A stretch of DNA of 64,000 nucleotides from Lyophyllum atratum (lineage: Eukaryota > Basidiomycota > Agaricomycetes > Agaricales > Lyophyllaceae), in contig JACGCN010000002.1 in NCBI GenBank assembly GCA_014905825.1, positions 124,001 through 188,000 on the forward strand. Direction: 5' to 3'. Position 1 is the stretch's first letter; each line of letters opens with the position of its first letter. Both the position numbers and the translations under genes were made by a program. Positions 11,443-22,046 of this stretch are shown piece by piece. The notes beneath the pieces were generated by a model. The model ran no database searches and was not told the origin of the DNA. It worked only from the letters and a program-made list of their open reading frames with translations.

Positions 11443-12166
11443 GAAATTGATGGAAGCCATAGATCATATACACACCCCGTATTGTAGAGTTTGATGTATC
11501 ACCGGTTCATCTACAAGCGTAGATATATGATGTATCATAGTGCCAGTTGATGGTGCACCACAGGTGTCGCTTGGTGAATAGAATCGGGCCACGGCTGAGT
11601 GATAAACAGATATACGGCCACGGAACTGGGGGCAATTCTCGAGCAAAATGTCGTGTGGGGCTACCTCGGAGTTGGGGTGGATTTGTTCATAGAGAAAACG
11701 CCGCAGAGCTTCAGGGAATCGTGGTTGCTGGATGTGTTGTGCAATATCCTCGATTATCTTGGGATAGTTACGCTCTACAAGTAGGTCCATCAGGAAAAAT
11801 GGGAACCGTCCATAGCTGACACTTAATTTTCGTAGCGTTCACAGTGGTTTGGTAGTAGCGGGTAGTCTTCATATATCTATAGACCCCTAACTTAGGTTAG
11901 CTAGTTCTTATAGCTTTAGCCATCGTTCCAAAGGTCTTCATAGTCCTACAATCTCACAGACATGCTACGCGATTTTTTGCTCTGTGCAAGTCATACATCA
12001 GATTATCCGACACACGTGAGGGTCATGGAATCGCGCCTCACGCGTCGTTTCACGTCGCGTCACGATCTTGAGAATTTTCCTAGTCATATTTTCATACATC
12101 CAAGTTCAAGATCTTACTTCAAGTTGAGTCAAGGACATCACATTGGGGGCAAACTTGAAATTCTAA

Positions 12167-12681
12167 TTATGTTGCCGTTGTCGGCTGGCTGTCCAGTAAG
12201 AACCCGATAGCTTTAGATATGATCCACTTCAAATGCCTATTCTCATTCATCATCTTCGCCAGCTGGTCATGCAACACGCCCCGCTCAAGCCTCAGTTCCT
12301 CCAACTCTGCACGCAATGCCTTCACGGAGTCTTCTATGGCCGTCATGTTATCAACCTTTCGCTTCTTGGATGCAGGCGCTGAGGGGGCGGAGTTCGGAGG
12401 ACTCGATTTCTTGTTGAGCCATTCCTGGGAGTCAGTTTGAGAGTCCAAAATGCCGCCTGGGGCAAAGTTTCTATGAGTTGAGTGGATTTCAATGTTGAAC
12501 TTTTTTTCTCAGTAAGGGAATGACGTTACTCTTTCAATCGTAAATCGGCGTTGACAGCGCTGGTACGGCGGGCCGACCTACTCGATGATAATGGGGCGCT
12601 AGGCGACGGCTCAGTGTTGAGACGTGATTGGCGGTCCCTGAGAGGAGATGAAGCAGATTTGACGGGAGATTTGGAATCCAT
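12167..12681 (-). CDS. Small nuclear coiled-coil protein, unknown function
   Basis: Two-exon gene: exon 1 12681-12530, intron 12529-12471 (59 bases, GTAACG...CATAG), exon 2 12470-12167; 151 aa with a clean frame. The N-terminal third is Ser/Pro/Arg-rich and disordered (MDSKSPVKSASSPLRDRQ). A basic KKRKV patch matches an SV40-type nuclear localisation signal. The C-terminal third is a predicted coiled coil with heptad leucines (VKALRAELEELRLERGVLHD). It sits between a dead and an intact Plavaka transposase, so it could be element cargo or a host gene. I do not recognise the family. No DNA-binding basic region directly precedes the coil, so bZIP is not supported. Confidence 0.65.
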
Positions 12682-12987
12682 ATCGTATGTATGCGTTAGG
12701 CGATGGATGAGTAGTGGAGATGTCCGGACAGAGGAAAAAAAAGGCGCACAAAAGTCAGGTGAATGGTCATGTGCATGTGCATGTGACAGGTCATGTGGTC
12801 ACATTGACGCGTCTACCTCCCCGTGTGCAAATGGCCTCATAACTATCGGGGGGTCTACAGCTAAGGTCTAGGTCATCTAGTATATGAATCTATACATATT
12901 GGGACTCTATTCATGTAGAAATTGGGTACGTCCCATGCATCTGGATGTGAGCGTGGATTAATGTATATAACTACAGCTTGTCAAAGC

Positions 12988-15900
12988 CTAGGAGTGACCG
13001 TGTCGAGCACCCCGCACTAATGCAAGGTGTTGCTGGCGGGCTACAAGTTGCCGGGGACGATTTCGAAAGGTATGTCGATCAGGAAGGTATCGAAAATGGT
13101 AAAAATCATAATGCCGAAGGTAAGGGTTGAGATAGAATGATAGGGCATGGTCAGTAACCGAGTCTGTTGTCCATCCCGGATTGATAGCACGACCAAACGA
13201 AGGTATAAGATGACAAGAAGAGAAGAGTTGGGATGCAGTAATGACAGATGCACGTTGTCGACGGTTATGGGAGGAGAATGAAGTTTGATACATACCTAGG
13301 TCTTGATTGAACATCCCGAGAGGCTTGAGCCAATGGACATAAAGGAGCGGTTCCGTGAACGTGCCGTGACGCTCAGGAAGACGGAATATGAGCCGGACTT
13401 GTGCAATCTGGAGGCCTGCAGGGATTTTTCACGAGTCAGAACTTCTGGCACGAAAGAAAGGTGTATTATTTCATACTTACCATCAACAGGTCCTTTCGAG
13501 GGGTTTGCAGCGCGAACACGAACTAACACCGTGCTAAATCGAGCGGGCTTAGCCTTCTTGATACCCCCAATAGTCACCACTCCACGCTCGTGTCTTGTCG
13601 CCATGATGGTATCCTTTATGGGAGTCGTCGAAACTTCGGGAATGGCAGGTAAGGAGAGAGAAAGGCGATGGTAGACAGGGAACGTCGAAAGATGTGATGG
13701 TGGGACGGGGGAGGTGATGGCATGCTTACGCAGGAACGATGAAAGGTGTTGAAGGAAGTCGGGCGCGCCAAAATCGTTGACAACAGATTGGACCGTGACC
13801 TGTGGAAGCGATGGTTTCTTGGCGATTCGAAAGCTCGGCGTCAATGTTGTTTGTGCTTGTGGGCGCCTTATTTCCCCTTCGTCGCCGCTGTCTTCGTCAT
13901 CCTCATCTTCCTCGTCGTTATATCTGCCCAGCCTCCTCACCTCTCTGGCTGCATAACCAGGCATAACCCATCCCAGGTAAAGCTCGAACCGATGGACTGC
14001 TTCACGACGACGAAGCCATACCGTCATCTGCTTGATGTACGACTTTTTGTTTGAGGCGCGGTATCCAACCTTGGCCAAATCGATATGGAGCCGTTCCGTC
14101 GCTTCGGTATTGTAACCCGCAGCGCTACCAATCTCGCGGATCGAGTCAAGGTAATGCTTGATGTTATGAAGCTTGCTGATATTGAAATGCTCTCGAATTT
14201 CCAGCTCCTCGAAGATCTTCTTGTTCTGGTGGAACGCAACCCAAGCCGCATCCAACTGGGCCAATGACTCGTCAGTATGGACTTCGAAATGGGCATAATA
14301 AATGAAGTCCAGTATTCCTCGAACTGCCCGCACCACTTCGGGTTCTGTTGCGTTGGCCAAAACACCGAGAAATACCTTCTCCATGTTTTTATGCTCTGTC
14401 CCCGTCCATTGGCTTGTGAGTGTGATTCCTTTTTTGAAGTGTCGAAGAGAGGGGTGTTGGGTCATCGCTCGAAAACGCCGATCCACCTCCTCCTTTCCAC
14501 CCTGAACCGCCGCCGAAGCCCAACTGACTATGTGATCTTTGAAGACACCTTTATGGAGTTGGTGGAGGATATCAGGGGTGATGCAAGCGAAGATGTTACA
14601 GTGCGGTAAGCCCTTCCAAAATGGATTAATGGGTCGGAGTGATTGGCTGATGAACTCTGGAGGATGCTCGCCGCTGCGTTGCTCCGCAAGGATTTGTATA
14701 GTTTTCTCTGGATCACGAAGGACTGCGTGAATAGGATCTCCTCGCTGTTCCGGCGACACGGTGCACTTCGGGCACGAATTCTCCTTACACCCTGCAACCA
14801 GGCACTGTTCCGGATAGTCTGCCACGTATGCCGCAACGATCGGGTAAACCATCCGCACCAATCCGTCTGCGCAATTCATTCTAACCCCGTTTTTCCCAGC
14901 ATCAACAAGGGGCTCGAGAATCGTCCGCATACACTCATGGAACAGCTGATACCACTCGACCGACCGCTTTGATTTCGAAAAGCATTCAAGCTTGGTGACT
15001 GGTATGTACGCAATCAGGAGCATCGCGTGCGCAGAGGACTTCCGACGGATTTCGTGTGGTGTGGTCCCAATGCCGAGGTAGACAGGGTAAGCCTGCTTAT
15101 CCCCACTGAACGTCGTCAGGTTTGTTTTATCTGATGAAAGGATGACAGGGACGAGCGTAGCCCCAGGTGGTAACTTTTTCTGTCATTTTGATCAGATTCT
15201 GATGGGACTGCGCAATAAAACTCGCATACCTGGGTGTCCCAATGCCAGGTTCCCGTGTTCATCTCCCCATATTCCCGATTTTTTCGTTCACTATCACGAT
15301 AGACACGTTGTGGCACGTAAGCATTTCCTCCTCCGATGACTGGATTTTCGACTAACTCCTGGATGCATTCCACAGGATTCCGGTGCCACAACTCAACCTG
15401 CTCGCTACGCAAATTTCCCTCGGTATCCTTTTGGTCGCCAGTAATCTCAAACGCAGTGCATTTCCACTCTGGGCCACTTGGGAGAGTGTCGACGCATCGA
15501 AGTAAGCTTCGTGTATTGTGAAATGACGGCTTTACATCCTCGGTAACCTACAGCAACCTGTAAGCCATTTTCCAAAACGGAGACTGTCGAACTCACTGTA
15601 GGCAACTTCAGAAAGTCGTCCATTTTAGCTTGGCTGACACCCGATGTCATTAACCATCGTGCTAGCTCCCATTCCTTGTGGGTTTTAAATGGATGCCAAG
15701 GTGCGTGCCCTTCGGACTCCTGTTTTTCGCGATACTTGCTGAAGGTGTTCTGACAGTAGCCGTATACGGCGCCCGCTGAGGCAGGATAGTCCTCCACCCA
15801 CCGGTCCGCGTCGTTGGGTTCGTCTACATCGGGAACATCCTCAATCGTTGCGCCGCGCCGCTGTGGTGCCTCAGATAGGTCTGGGAGCCAGGAATGTCCG

Positions 15901-16073
15901 TCGATCTCCATTGGTACGTCGTGTAGTTCTTCTACCTCATCGGGTTGAACGCCATCTGATCCACTGTACTTCCGTAGGAATTTGGTCCGGCATGATGCCG
16001 ACTGGAATACATGCGAATTGACACCTTGGGCTGTGCGTCCGCTGAACTCGCAGAACTCGCATGGATATGACAT
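12988..16073 (-). CDS. Plavaka-type (KDZ/CACTA-like) transposase, apparently complete
   Basis: DNA transposase of the Plavaka group. Starts at 16073 with an N-terminal zinc-finger-like motif (CEFCEFSGRTAQGVNSHVF). The middle exons carry the RNase H-like core strings: VILSSDKTNL and FSGDKQAYPVYLGIG (about 15170-15080), a CX4CX2C knuckle in GCKENSCPKC (about 14800), CNIFACITPDILHQLHKGVF (about 14600) and NTEATERLHIDLAKVGYRAS (about 14110-14060). Candidate acidic catalytic residues are the Asp in SSDK, the Asp in TPDILHQLH and the Glu in TEATERLH. The C-terminal exon, after an intron GTAAGT...TGCAG (about 13480-13417), reads through FYLNPYLRHYDFYHFRYL. No stop or frameshift breaks the core. Exon limits near 15030-15450 and the last 30 residues are uncertain. 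It is divergent from the DUF6532-like gene at 16209. Confidence 0.85.
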
Positions 16074-16208
16074 TGTCGAGAGGTTACTATGTGTGCGGGT
16101 GAGGAGCTAAAGGGTATGTCGTGCTACAGTACGTCACATGATTGAGATTGAGAGAAATTTTCTTCGCAATAGCCACTATCTCTTCACCTTATCGACCCAT
16201 CTCCTATT
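16074..16208. promoter_or_regulatory. Short divergent promoter between transposase and companion gene
   Basis: Only 135 bases separate the two start codons, so both transcripts must start from the same short region. This arrangement suggests joint expression of the transposase and its neighbour. No clear TATA box is seen. Confidence 0.5.
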
Positions 16209-18154
16209 ATGGCCAGAAAAGTCGTCGCCTCCGATGAGGACAGCCTTGATGACGAAGATGACGAAGAGACCGTAGCGCCTGCAAAGCCCCAGACGAAGAG
16301 GAAATCAAAAGTCTCGGAAAAGGTCCGACTTATAGGTATGTCGTTGCCCTTGCGTTAGTCCGAGTTATTCTCGACTGTGTGTGCTATTTTTTTAGATAAA
16401 GAGAACCTTGAGAAGGCAGAGCAACAACTACAAAAATTTAAGAAGAAGGTCGACAAGATCAAGAAGACCCAAGGTATGCCGCTCACGAATATCTCGGTTC
16501 GAAATTACCCTGACAGTTCCAACAGCCAAAAAGAGTCGCATACCAGAACCCTCTGACGAAGAAGGGCCAGAGAGCGAAGATGAGGACGACGATAATGGGG
16601 ATTTCTCAAGCTCAGTGAGACGCTTCGACCCTGTTCCGCATTCCATGTCTCACTGTTTGGCAGATCCGTCCACTGGCTCCTATAGCTGTACCTCAGGGAA
16701 CAACGACAGACCTTCGTCGCATCAACCTGAAGGAGAAAGTCCGTAGCACACAGCCCTTCCAGAGCGCGCTCCAGGTTTTGATGCTAGGTCATCACCTACA
16801 CCCCGATTCGTTATGCCATCTCGTCGCATGCCTATGTCGGACGAACCTGACGACGAACCTGACGAACCTCACGAACCTCACGACGGCGGAAACTACCAGG
16901 ACGACCATGATGATGGACCTCGCAGGCAGGCAGCCACACCGCTATCACACAACAAGCGCCCTCGTTCCCCTTCATCAACAGCATATCCTACACCTGCAAC
17001 AGCACGCCATTCTAAGAAGCCCAAGCCACAGGAACTCGAAGTGACGCTTGCCCCAGGGCTGGTATCAACGAAGGTACCAACACTGATGGATTTCAGTGAT
17101 CCGAATGTTCGGACACTACTCCTTCGTGCAATCCGGGAGTACGAGGCCCTTATTGTTGCTAAAGGTGCCTTTCCTCCTCTCTCCCTTCGTGTTCAATGGG
17201 CGAGGACCTGTTGGGCCAATGTCCAAAGTGCCGTAGGCGAGGAAGATGGCAACTTGGACCTACGGTATGAGTTCACAGACCGCATGCTTCGTCTGGTAAG
17301 CCCCGCCAATACTTAAAAAGAAGTTTATCAGTGTTAACAGCAGTAAAGATCAAGGCACGCGGCTCACGCATACGTGGCGATCTCCTTGACCCTACGCGCG
17401 CTGAGGTCATGAGCTGGTATGGGTTTCGCAAGGGCGGAAAGCCTCGGGATGTGACGAACAATATCAAGAAGGCCGCAGCGCTGCTGAGCGACAACTCTTT
17501 CCATTACAAGGCATGTACCATCTTGGATGTGTACTGTCAGCTAGTGCTCTTACTTATTATGCCAGGATCCCATGACGCAAACCGGTTACTACGAAAATGC
17601 GATCATCGGCAACGTCCTCGCTGCGACATTATTCAAGGATCTAGACTCAATTGGTGTCAAGTTCAAGCACCTCTTCGACCCAGTCTCTTTGGACACCCTG
17701 GCTCTGATACTTACGCTGGTATGTGATCACTATGGTGCCGAAATAGACTTGGCTGACCACTTTTCGCGCCAGGTCCATTTCTGCATCGAAGAGTGGTCGA
17801 CCGGCAGGCAAATTGAAGCTGCTTTCGCCGAGAAGGTCATACGCGAACGTCATCAAGCTTTCCGTGTAGACCTTAACGAGTGGCATAATCTCAACGTTGG
17901 CGTCACCACTAAACGTCGCAAGAAGCTATTCAGTCGTGCATGGTACGTACATCGTGCTATCATTACTGTGTATTGGCATTAATTATATCTTCAGCAGAAA
18001 TGCCGGAGTCGTCACCGTTGTGGCCGTAAAACCACAGCTGACCGGTGAAGCCAAAGAACGTGCTCGTCAGGAGCTGGAGGCTCATACCGGCGATACTGAC
18101 AGTGAGATCGATGGAACCGGGGACGACGACGACGACGATGACCATGACAATTGA
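16209..18154 (+). CDS. DUF6532-like protein, transposon companion (copy 1)
   Basis: Acidic and basic low-complexity N terminus (MARKVVASDEDSLDDEDDEE, then TKRKSKVSEKVRL and a short charged coil QQLQKFKKKVDKIKKT). A disordered stretch with a repeated Asp-Glu-Pro motif follows (MSDEPDDEPDEPHEPHD). The folded region starts at about 17070 (LMDFSDPNVRTLLLRAIREY). It continues through RAEVMSWYGFRKGGKPRDV, TQTGYYENAIIGNVLAATLF and LALILTL followed after an intron by VHFCIEEWSTGRQ, and ends in a poly-Asp tail. The ILTxxxxCIEEW pattern and the overall layout match my recollection of DUF6532 proteins of Agaricomycetes, which have no known function. At least seven introns. It is distantly similar to the next gene downstream. 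Divergent pairing with the transposase suggests it belongs to the same element. Confidence 0.68.
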
Positions 18155-18437
18155 GTACTGGTGTATTGTAGTTTGTGTCTCGTTGTATGCAGCTCCCAAT
18201 ATATAGTCGTTGCGACATGTATGCTACTGCTCAGAATGCCTGATATGATAGCCCTCCTATTGTTTCATAGCAATTGAATAGCCATTGTAGCAGTTAACTG
18301 TGTACGTCTATGAAGGCTTATATACATGTTACACACAACTACGGACTACTACCATAGGATAGCACAGACCTACGATGAGCTATCTAAAGAGGGACTTGCC
18401 TATGGGACTCCGGCATCTATGAAGCATATGTACGACT

Positions 18438-19625
18438 ATGAATACATGTGATTTTTTCCTGATGGACCTGGCGAGAACACCTACTTTCCGGGCTCCCGCG
18501 AAAAAGCCGAAGACCACCATGAGCACTGAAGTTGCGAGGTACAAGGCCACACCAACCCCCGTGAAACGTGAAGAATCAGCAAGTTCCACCAATTCTTTTC
18601 TATCATCCTCACCCGGGCCCGATACCAATAGTCGCCTTTTACCAGGATTCATCCAGTCGGAATGGCTACCCCGCTTCCTCCCCACCCTCTACCATTGCAT
18701 TCTCTCAAACGACGACCCCTTTGAGAATTTCCTCGGTGGGAATGCCTTATATATGATACAATCCATTGTCAACATCGTCTTTCCGACCAAGCCCAGTTAT
18801 AAGGTTGCTTATCGGAGCCGGCTCTATGAGATGGTGCGTGTGCTTTTAATCCTTCATCCACACTCCACTGATATGTTTGTTATCAGGCCTATGAACGGGG
18901 CACAGATCTACGAGCACGATTTGCCAGCCACGCGATCAAGATTGTCAAGAGATTTGGATTTTTTGACCAATCCGAATACAAGAACAATCCGGACGCAGTC
19001 ATTCGCTATGTACGATGGGCGATCCGTGAGGACGGGCCGATGCTTTTCAGGGTGCCAGTACCGGAATTTCCGCCGGAGGAGGGGACATCCAATAGTAAGG
19101 TGTGTCACATCATCACTGCTGGCTGCTCAATTATCATTGACCCCGAGTTCTTTAATCCCTGCAGGCCCTCGATCCTTTCCAGTCCCCTTTCATAATTGAG
19201 CTCATAACCCCAATCATCAAGTGCCTCCGAGGATCTGTCGGACATCACATGTTTGGGGAACCAAAGGCGGCATTTGCGCTCGCAGCTGCCGGGGTACGTT
19301 CACATTCTATGTTTTGCTTAACCCACCTCGTTCTGACATTGCTTGGCAGCTTGAACGCGCATTTTTATGCTTCGAATCAGGAAAATTCGTCAAACCAACG
19401 CAGACTTTCGGGAGTGAAGCCGTCGGGGATACTGTCAAGGAGTATATGGAAAGCCTCAACAATTTTACGGAGCGCCGTTGGAAACAAGTCAAGGCCGCTT
19501 GCGGAGTGGAAGGCGAGATGAAGCGAACCCCCCCGCCGGGTTCCTTATCACTCAACGGGAAGCGTCGAACGATTTACATCGCAAGCAGTCCTCCACCAGA
19601 GACTGTAGATTATTTCGAAAATTAA
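18438..19625 (+). CDS. DUF6532-like protein (copy 2)
   Basis: Start taken at 18438; an in-frame ATG at 18462 is equally possible. Basic, disordered N terminus (FRAPAKKPKTTMSTEVARYK) then a folded region: FIQSEWLPRFLPTLYHCILS, MIQSIVNIVFPTKPSYKVAY, an exon from about 18888 (AYERG, then IVKRFGFFDQSEYKNNPDAV), VRWAIREDGPMLFRVPVPEF, and after two more introns LERAFLCFESGKFVKPTQTF. Layout and local patterns (paired helices, the region equivalent to CIEEWSTG) parallel the gene at 16209, so the two look like diverged tandem paralogs. Four or so introns of 50-60 bases. Function unknown. It could lie inside the same Plavaka element or be a flanking copy, because the element ends were not found. Confidence 0.62.
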
Positions 19626-19786
19626 TCATAGTTTATCTTATCTCACAATATACCTAAATTTTCAATGCACTTATCCTCCTGATGCCGCTTGTCGGGCTTG
19701 TCGTTGAAGAAAAGAGTCTTCCGAAGGGAAACTTGTCAGAAATTTTGACGTGGATGGTCAGTCTCGTCGCTAATGACCTATTGCCA

Positions 19787-19816
19787 CTTGTACCGGCTCG
19801 TACAAGCCGGTACAAG
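19787..19816. repeat. Hairpin, 12-bp perfect arms
   Basis: CTTGTACCGGCT (19787-19798), a 6-base loop CGTACA, then AGCCGGTACAAG (19805-19816). It lies 160 bases after the second DUF6532-like gene, close to where the right end of the transposon might be. Possibly a subterminal structure or a terminator-like palindrome. Confidence 0.9.
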
Positions 19817-20196
19817 CGACAACAAGCGGCCTGTGGGTTTACTGATGACTGACTTATGCAAGGCATAGTATTTTCTCGAATATGATACCGCTCCTGAATG
19901 ATCCACCGACTCCAGACTGTCTTGGAGTCTTATGCGTGCATACTGTAATGTGCCGCTGACGCTTTCAATACGAAATGATTCCTGTGATATGGTAGTAGCT
20001 GTACGCGAACTACGAGTTACTGGCAGTGATAGGGGCGCAGACTCTCTGGCCACATGTACGGTCCGATAGCACCGGTCACCACGTGTGGCGTGGGCATGTC
20101 ATTGAAGCTGTTGCCTGGCTTCCCGTCAAAAAGTCTACAGCGCGCCTTGACTTCATATCTTTTTACGTATCAAGCCAATCATCTCCGTCAGCTGCG

Positions 20197-21130
20197 ATGC
20201 TAACTCGTTGCAATCAATGCAATAAGACGTCTGAAAAACCCATGAAGCAGTGCTCCCGATGTCGGTGAGCGCGTCCCATCTGCCATCTTGAGATCTCTTG
20301 AGATCAAAGGGCTGACAGGAGTGCTTAGTCTCGCGACGTACTGCGTGAGTGTTTTTACTTGCGCGTGTTGAGTCCATACTTCCCAAAAATCCCAAAAATC
20401 CCAGACCAAAGAGTGCCAGGCTACGGCATGGAAGGCACATAAACTACACTGTGAGGAACATCCGCAGAACGATCCGGAATATCGAGCCGGTCTTGATCGG
20501 CCAGAGATCAAAGTCGAAAAATATCTCAATCGGTGGCTCGACCTTTGGGTTGATTGTTTTCGTTCATGGTCAGTGATGTCCTTGGATATAGGGAACCACC
20601 CACCCAATAGGGTTGTCACGCACTGGTGGGTGTCTATTGTTTTGTTGTTTGTCGAACTCGCTGAGCTATTAATTCACAACTTGCAAAGCATGCAACTTAT
20701 CATCCACCAACGCACTTTCAAACACGGCAATGACTTGAGACGGTTCCAAGTCAGCACAAGCTCACAGCATACATCTAATATCTCTGATCTAATCTCATTC
20801 CAGGTTGATGACGCTTCAGTAGTTCCGGCATCTAGCATCCAGGCCAAATACCCAACCCTTCTTACGAACATTGACCCCACTGACTTCAAGTGTGTGCGGT
20901 TTGTGGTCATTCTGAACCACCCGGAAGGGGACATGTGGAGGACACGTGTTTTAGAGTGGAAGGACCACACCGTCACCTTATGTCGCCAGGTCCTGACTCG
21001 GAGCAAAGAAAGGAGTACGAGTCAAATGGTCGGATGGGTTAATGCTGTGAAAGAGGCCACAGAAACCAAGGAACCCAGCGAGGTTTCAACGCTACTCAAA
21101 CGCCAGAGAGGTATAGCTACTATGGCGTAA
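20197..21130 (+). CDS. MYND zinc-finger protein, small
   Basis: Starts at 20197 with the MYND domain at the very N terminus, built across three short exons: CNQCNKTSEKPMKQCSRC, then SLATYC, then ECQATAWKAHKLHC. Together they give all the expected zinc ligands (CX2C, CX2C, YCX3C, HX3C). A region of about 45 residues follows (HPQNDPEYRAGLDRPEIKVE, KYLNRWLDLWVDCFRSW), then after an intron a helical segment (LIHNLQSMQLIIHQRTF), another likely intron, and a C-terminal part (FKCVRFVVILNHPEGDMWRT). The 3' half holds no known domain. MYND fingers bind proline-rich peptides and usually mediate protein contacts. Small MYND proteins of this kind are numerous in Agaricomycetes and mostly uncharacterised. 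Confidence 0.75.
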
Positions 21131-22046
21131 GATATGGACATACGGATCCTACGTTTTCCACCTCCGTATTTCATGTCTCCGAGACCTGCTTTCCTTAGGA
21201 TCGATCTATCTCCTATGATGTACTCTTATACGATGATGCCGACGCAGCCTCTATGTATAAACCATGTTATACCCTTTTACCTCTTGTATAAACGCAGGAA
21301 GCGCAGAAGTCCGATCCGCTCGAGATTGGATCAAATCTCGAGTCTCGTCCCATACTGTAGCATGGTACATATGTCGGATCCCTCAGCCTCGAATGTGCTG
21401 GCTAATCACAGCGCTGTCCAGTGTCGCATCCGGGACAATACGAACTCTCCTGAAGCTTTCCAATTTTCGATCGTACAAGTCTGGAAGGCTACAGCAAGAA
21501 GTGGACGCAAGACGGGGTCGCACTCTATCCTGAAATCCTTCGAACTACCCTCGACGTAAGCAAAAGGCACTAAACAGCTCCGAAGTCGCGATGATGGTTA
21601 CCTGCTACATACTACACGCGAAGATCTGTCTAAAACCCCGACAGAGGCGCTGAGTCTCCACCCGGTTGAAAGGGGCTTGCTCAAAGATGGTCATAACTTA
21701 TGAGCGATGGACAGTGGATGCGACGTGTGATAGATGTCCCAATATTTCTCAAATATAATAAAGTCTAGTTATTTGATAGATCTACACGACGCTCCCGCCT
21801 CTACTTCTTTACATAGATTATAACAACTTGAGCACCTTTCCGATTGGACAAAAATGAAACCCGGGGGTATCCCTAAAACAAAGATAAAGATGGCCGTAAA
21901 ATGATTGAGCTGACTATCCATCTAAAGCACCCATCCTCCTTATCTTGTTGTGTCTAACATAATAACCCTTGGGAATAGGGGATCCATGAGTATTAAAGAT
22001 TGTATTGAGCATTCGTTCGGGAAGACCGACCTGCAAGCGAGCGCGC
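21131..22046. other. Intergenic
   Basis: No gene recognised. Frames at 21134-21559 look non-coding (no motif, overlapping frames), and the rest is AT-rich. Confidence 0.5.

Larger units (their letters stand above)
10991..11554. mobile_element. hAT-like non-autonomous TIR element (MITE), 564 bp
   Basis: Bounded by an 8-bp direct duplication, GCACCACA at 10983-10990 and 11555-11562, the target-site length of hAT elements. The ends form long imperfect inverted arms: AATATGATATATCATT, then CTATGCTTGTAGAT, then GTGATACAT and TCTACAAT from about 11005 to 11068 are matched in inverse order near 11540-11475 at roughly three-quarters identity by eye. The interior has no coding frame. It holds telomere-like CCCTAA-rich sequence and two hairpins. 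The extreme terminal bases match poorly between the ends, so exact TIR limits are uncertain, and the arm divergence suggests an old insertion. Confidence 0.78.
10520..11838 (-). pseudogene. Plavaka-type transposase relic (C-terminal part), split by an insertion
   Basis: The open frame from about 11838 to 11562 contains VYHSAVARFYSPSD and stops soon after. The frame from 10990 to 10520 resumes with GGMRQERIRANPSWRGAYPR, then RFDTVFVETD, PEYEAGGRRSLAVVHLDSIA, and DFHFSQALDAFRAYFINSYV with VDHHAHEF near the end. These strings are characteristic of the C-terminal region of the KDZ/Plavaka-type transposases common in Agaricomycetes. The two halves are separated by a 564-bp insertion (10991-11554) flanked by an 8-bp duplication. 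Skipping one duplicate and the insertion makes the two halves contiguous in frame across the conserved Cys-Gly-Ala-Gly-Gly-Met stretch. The N-terminal two-thirds is not detectable upstream, so this is a dead fragment. Confidence 0.82.
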
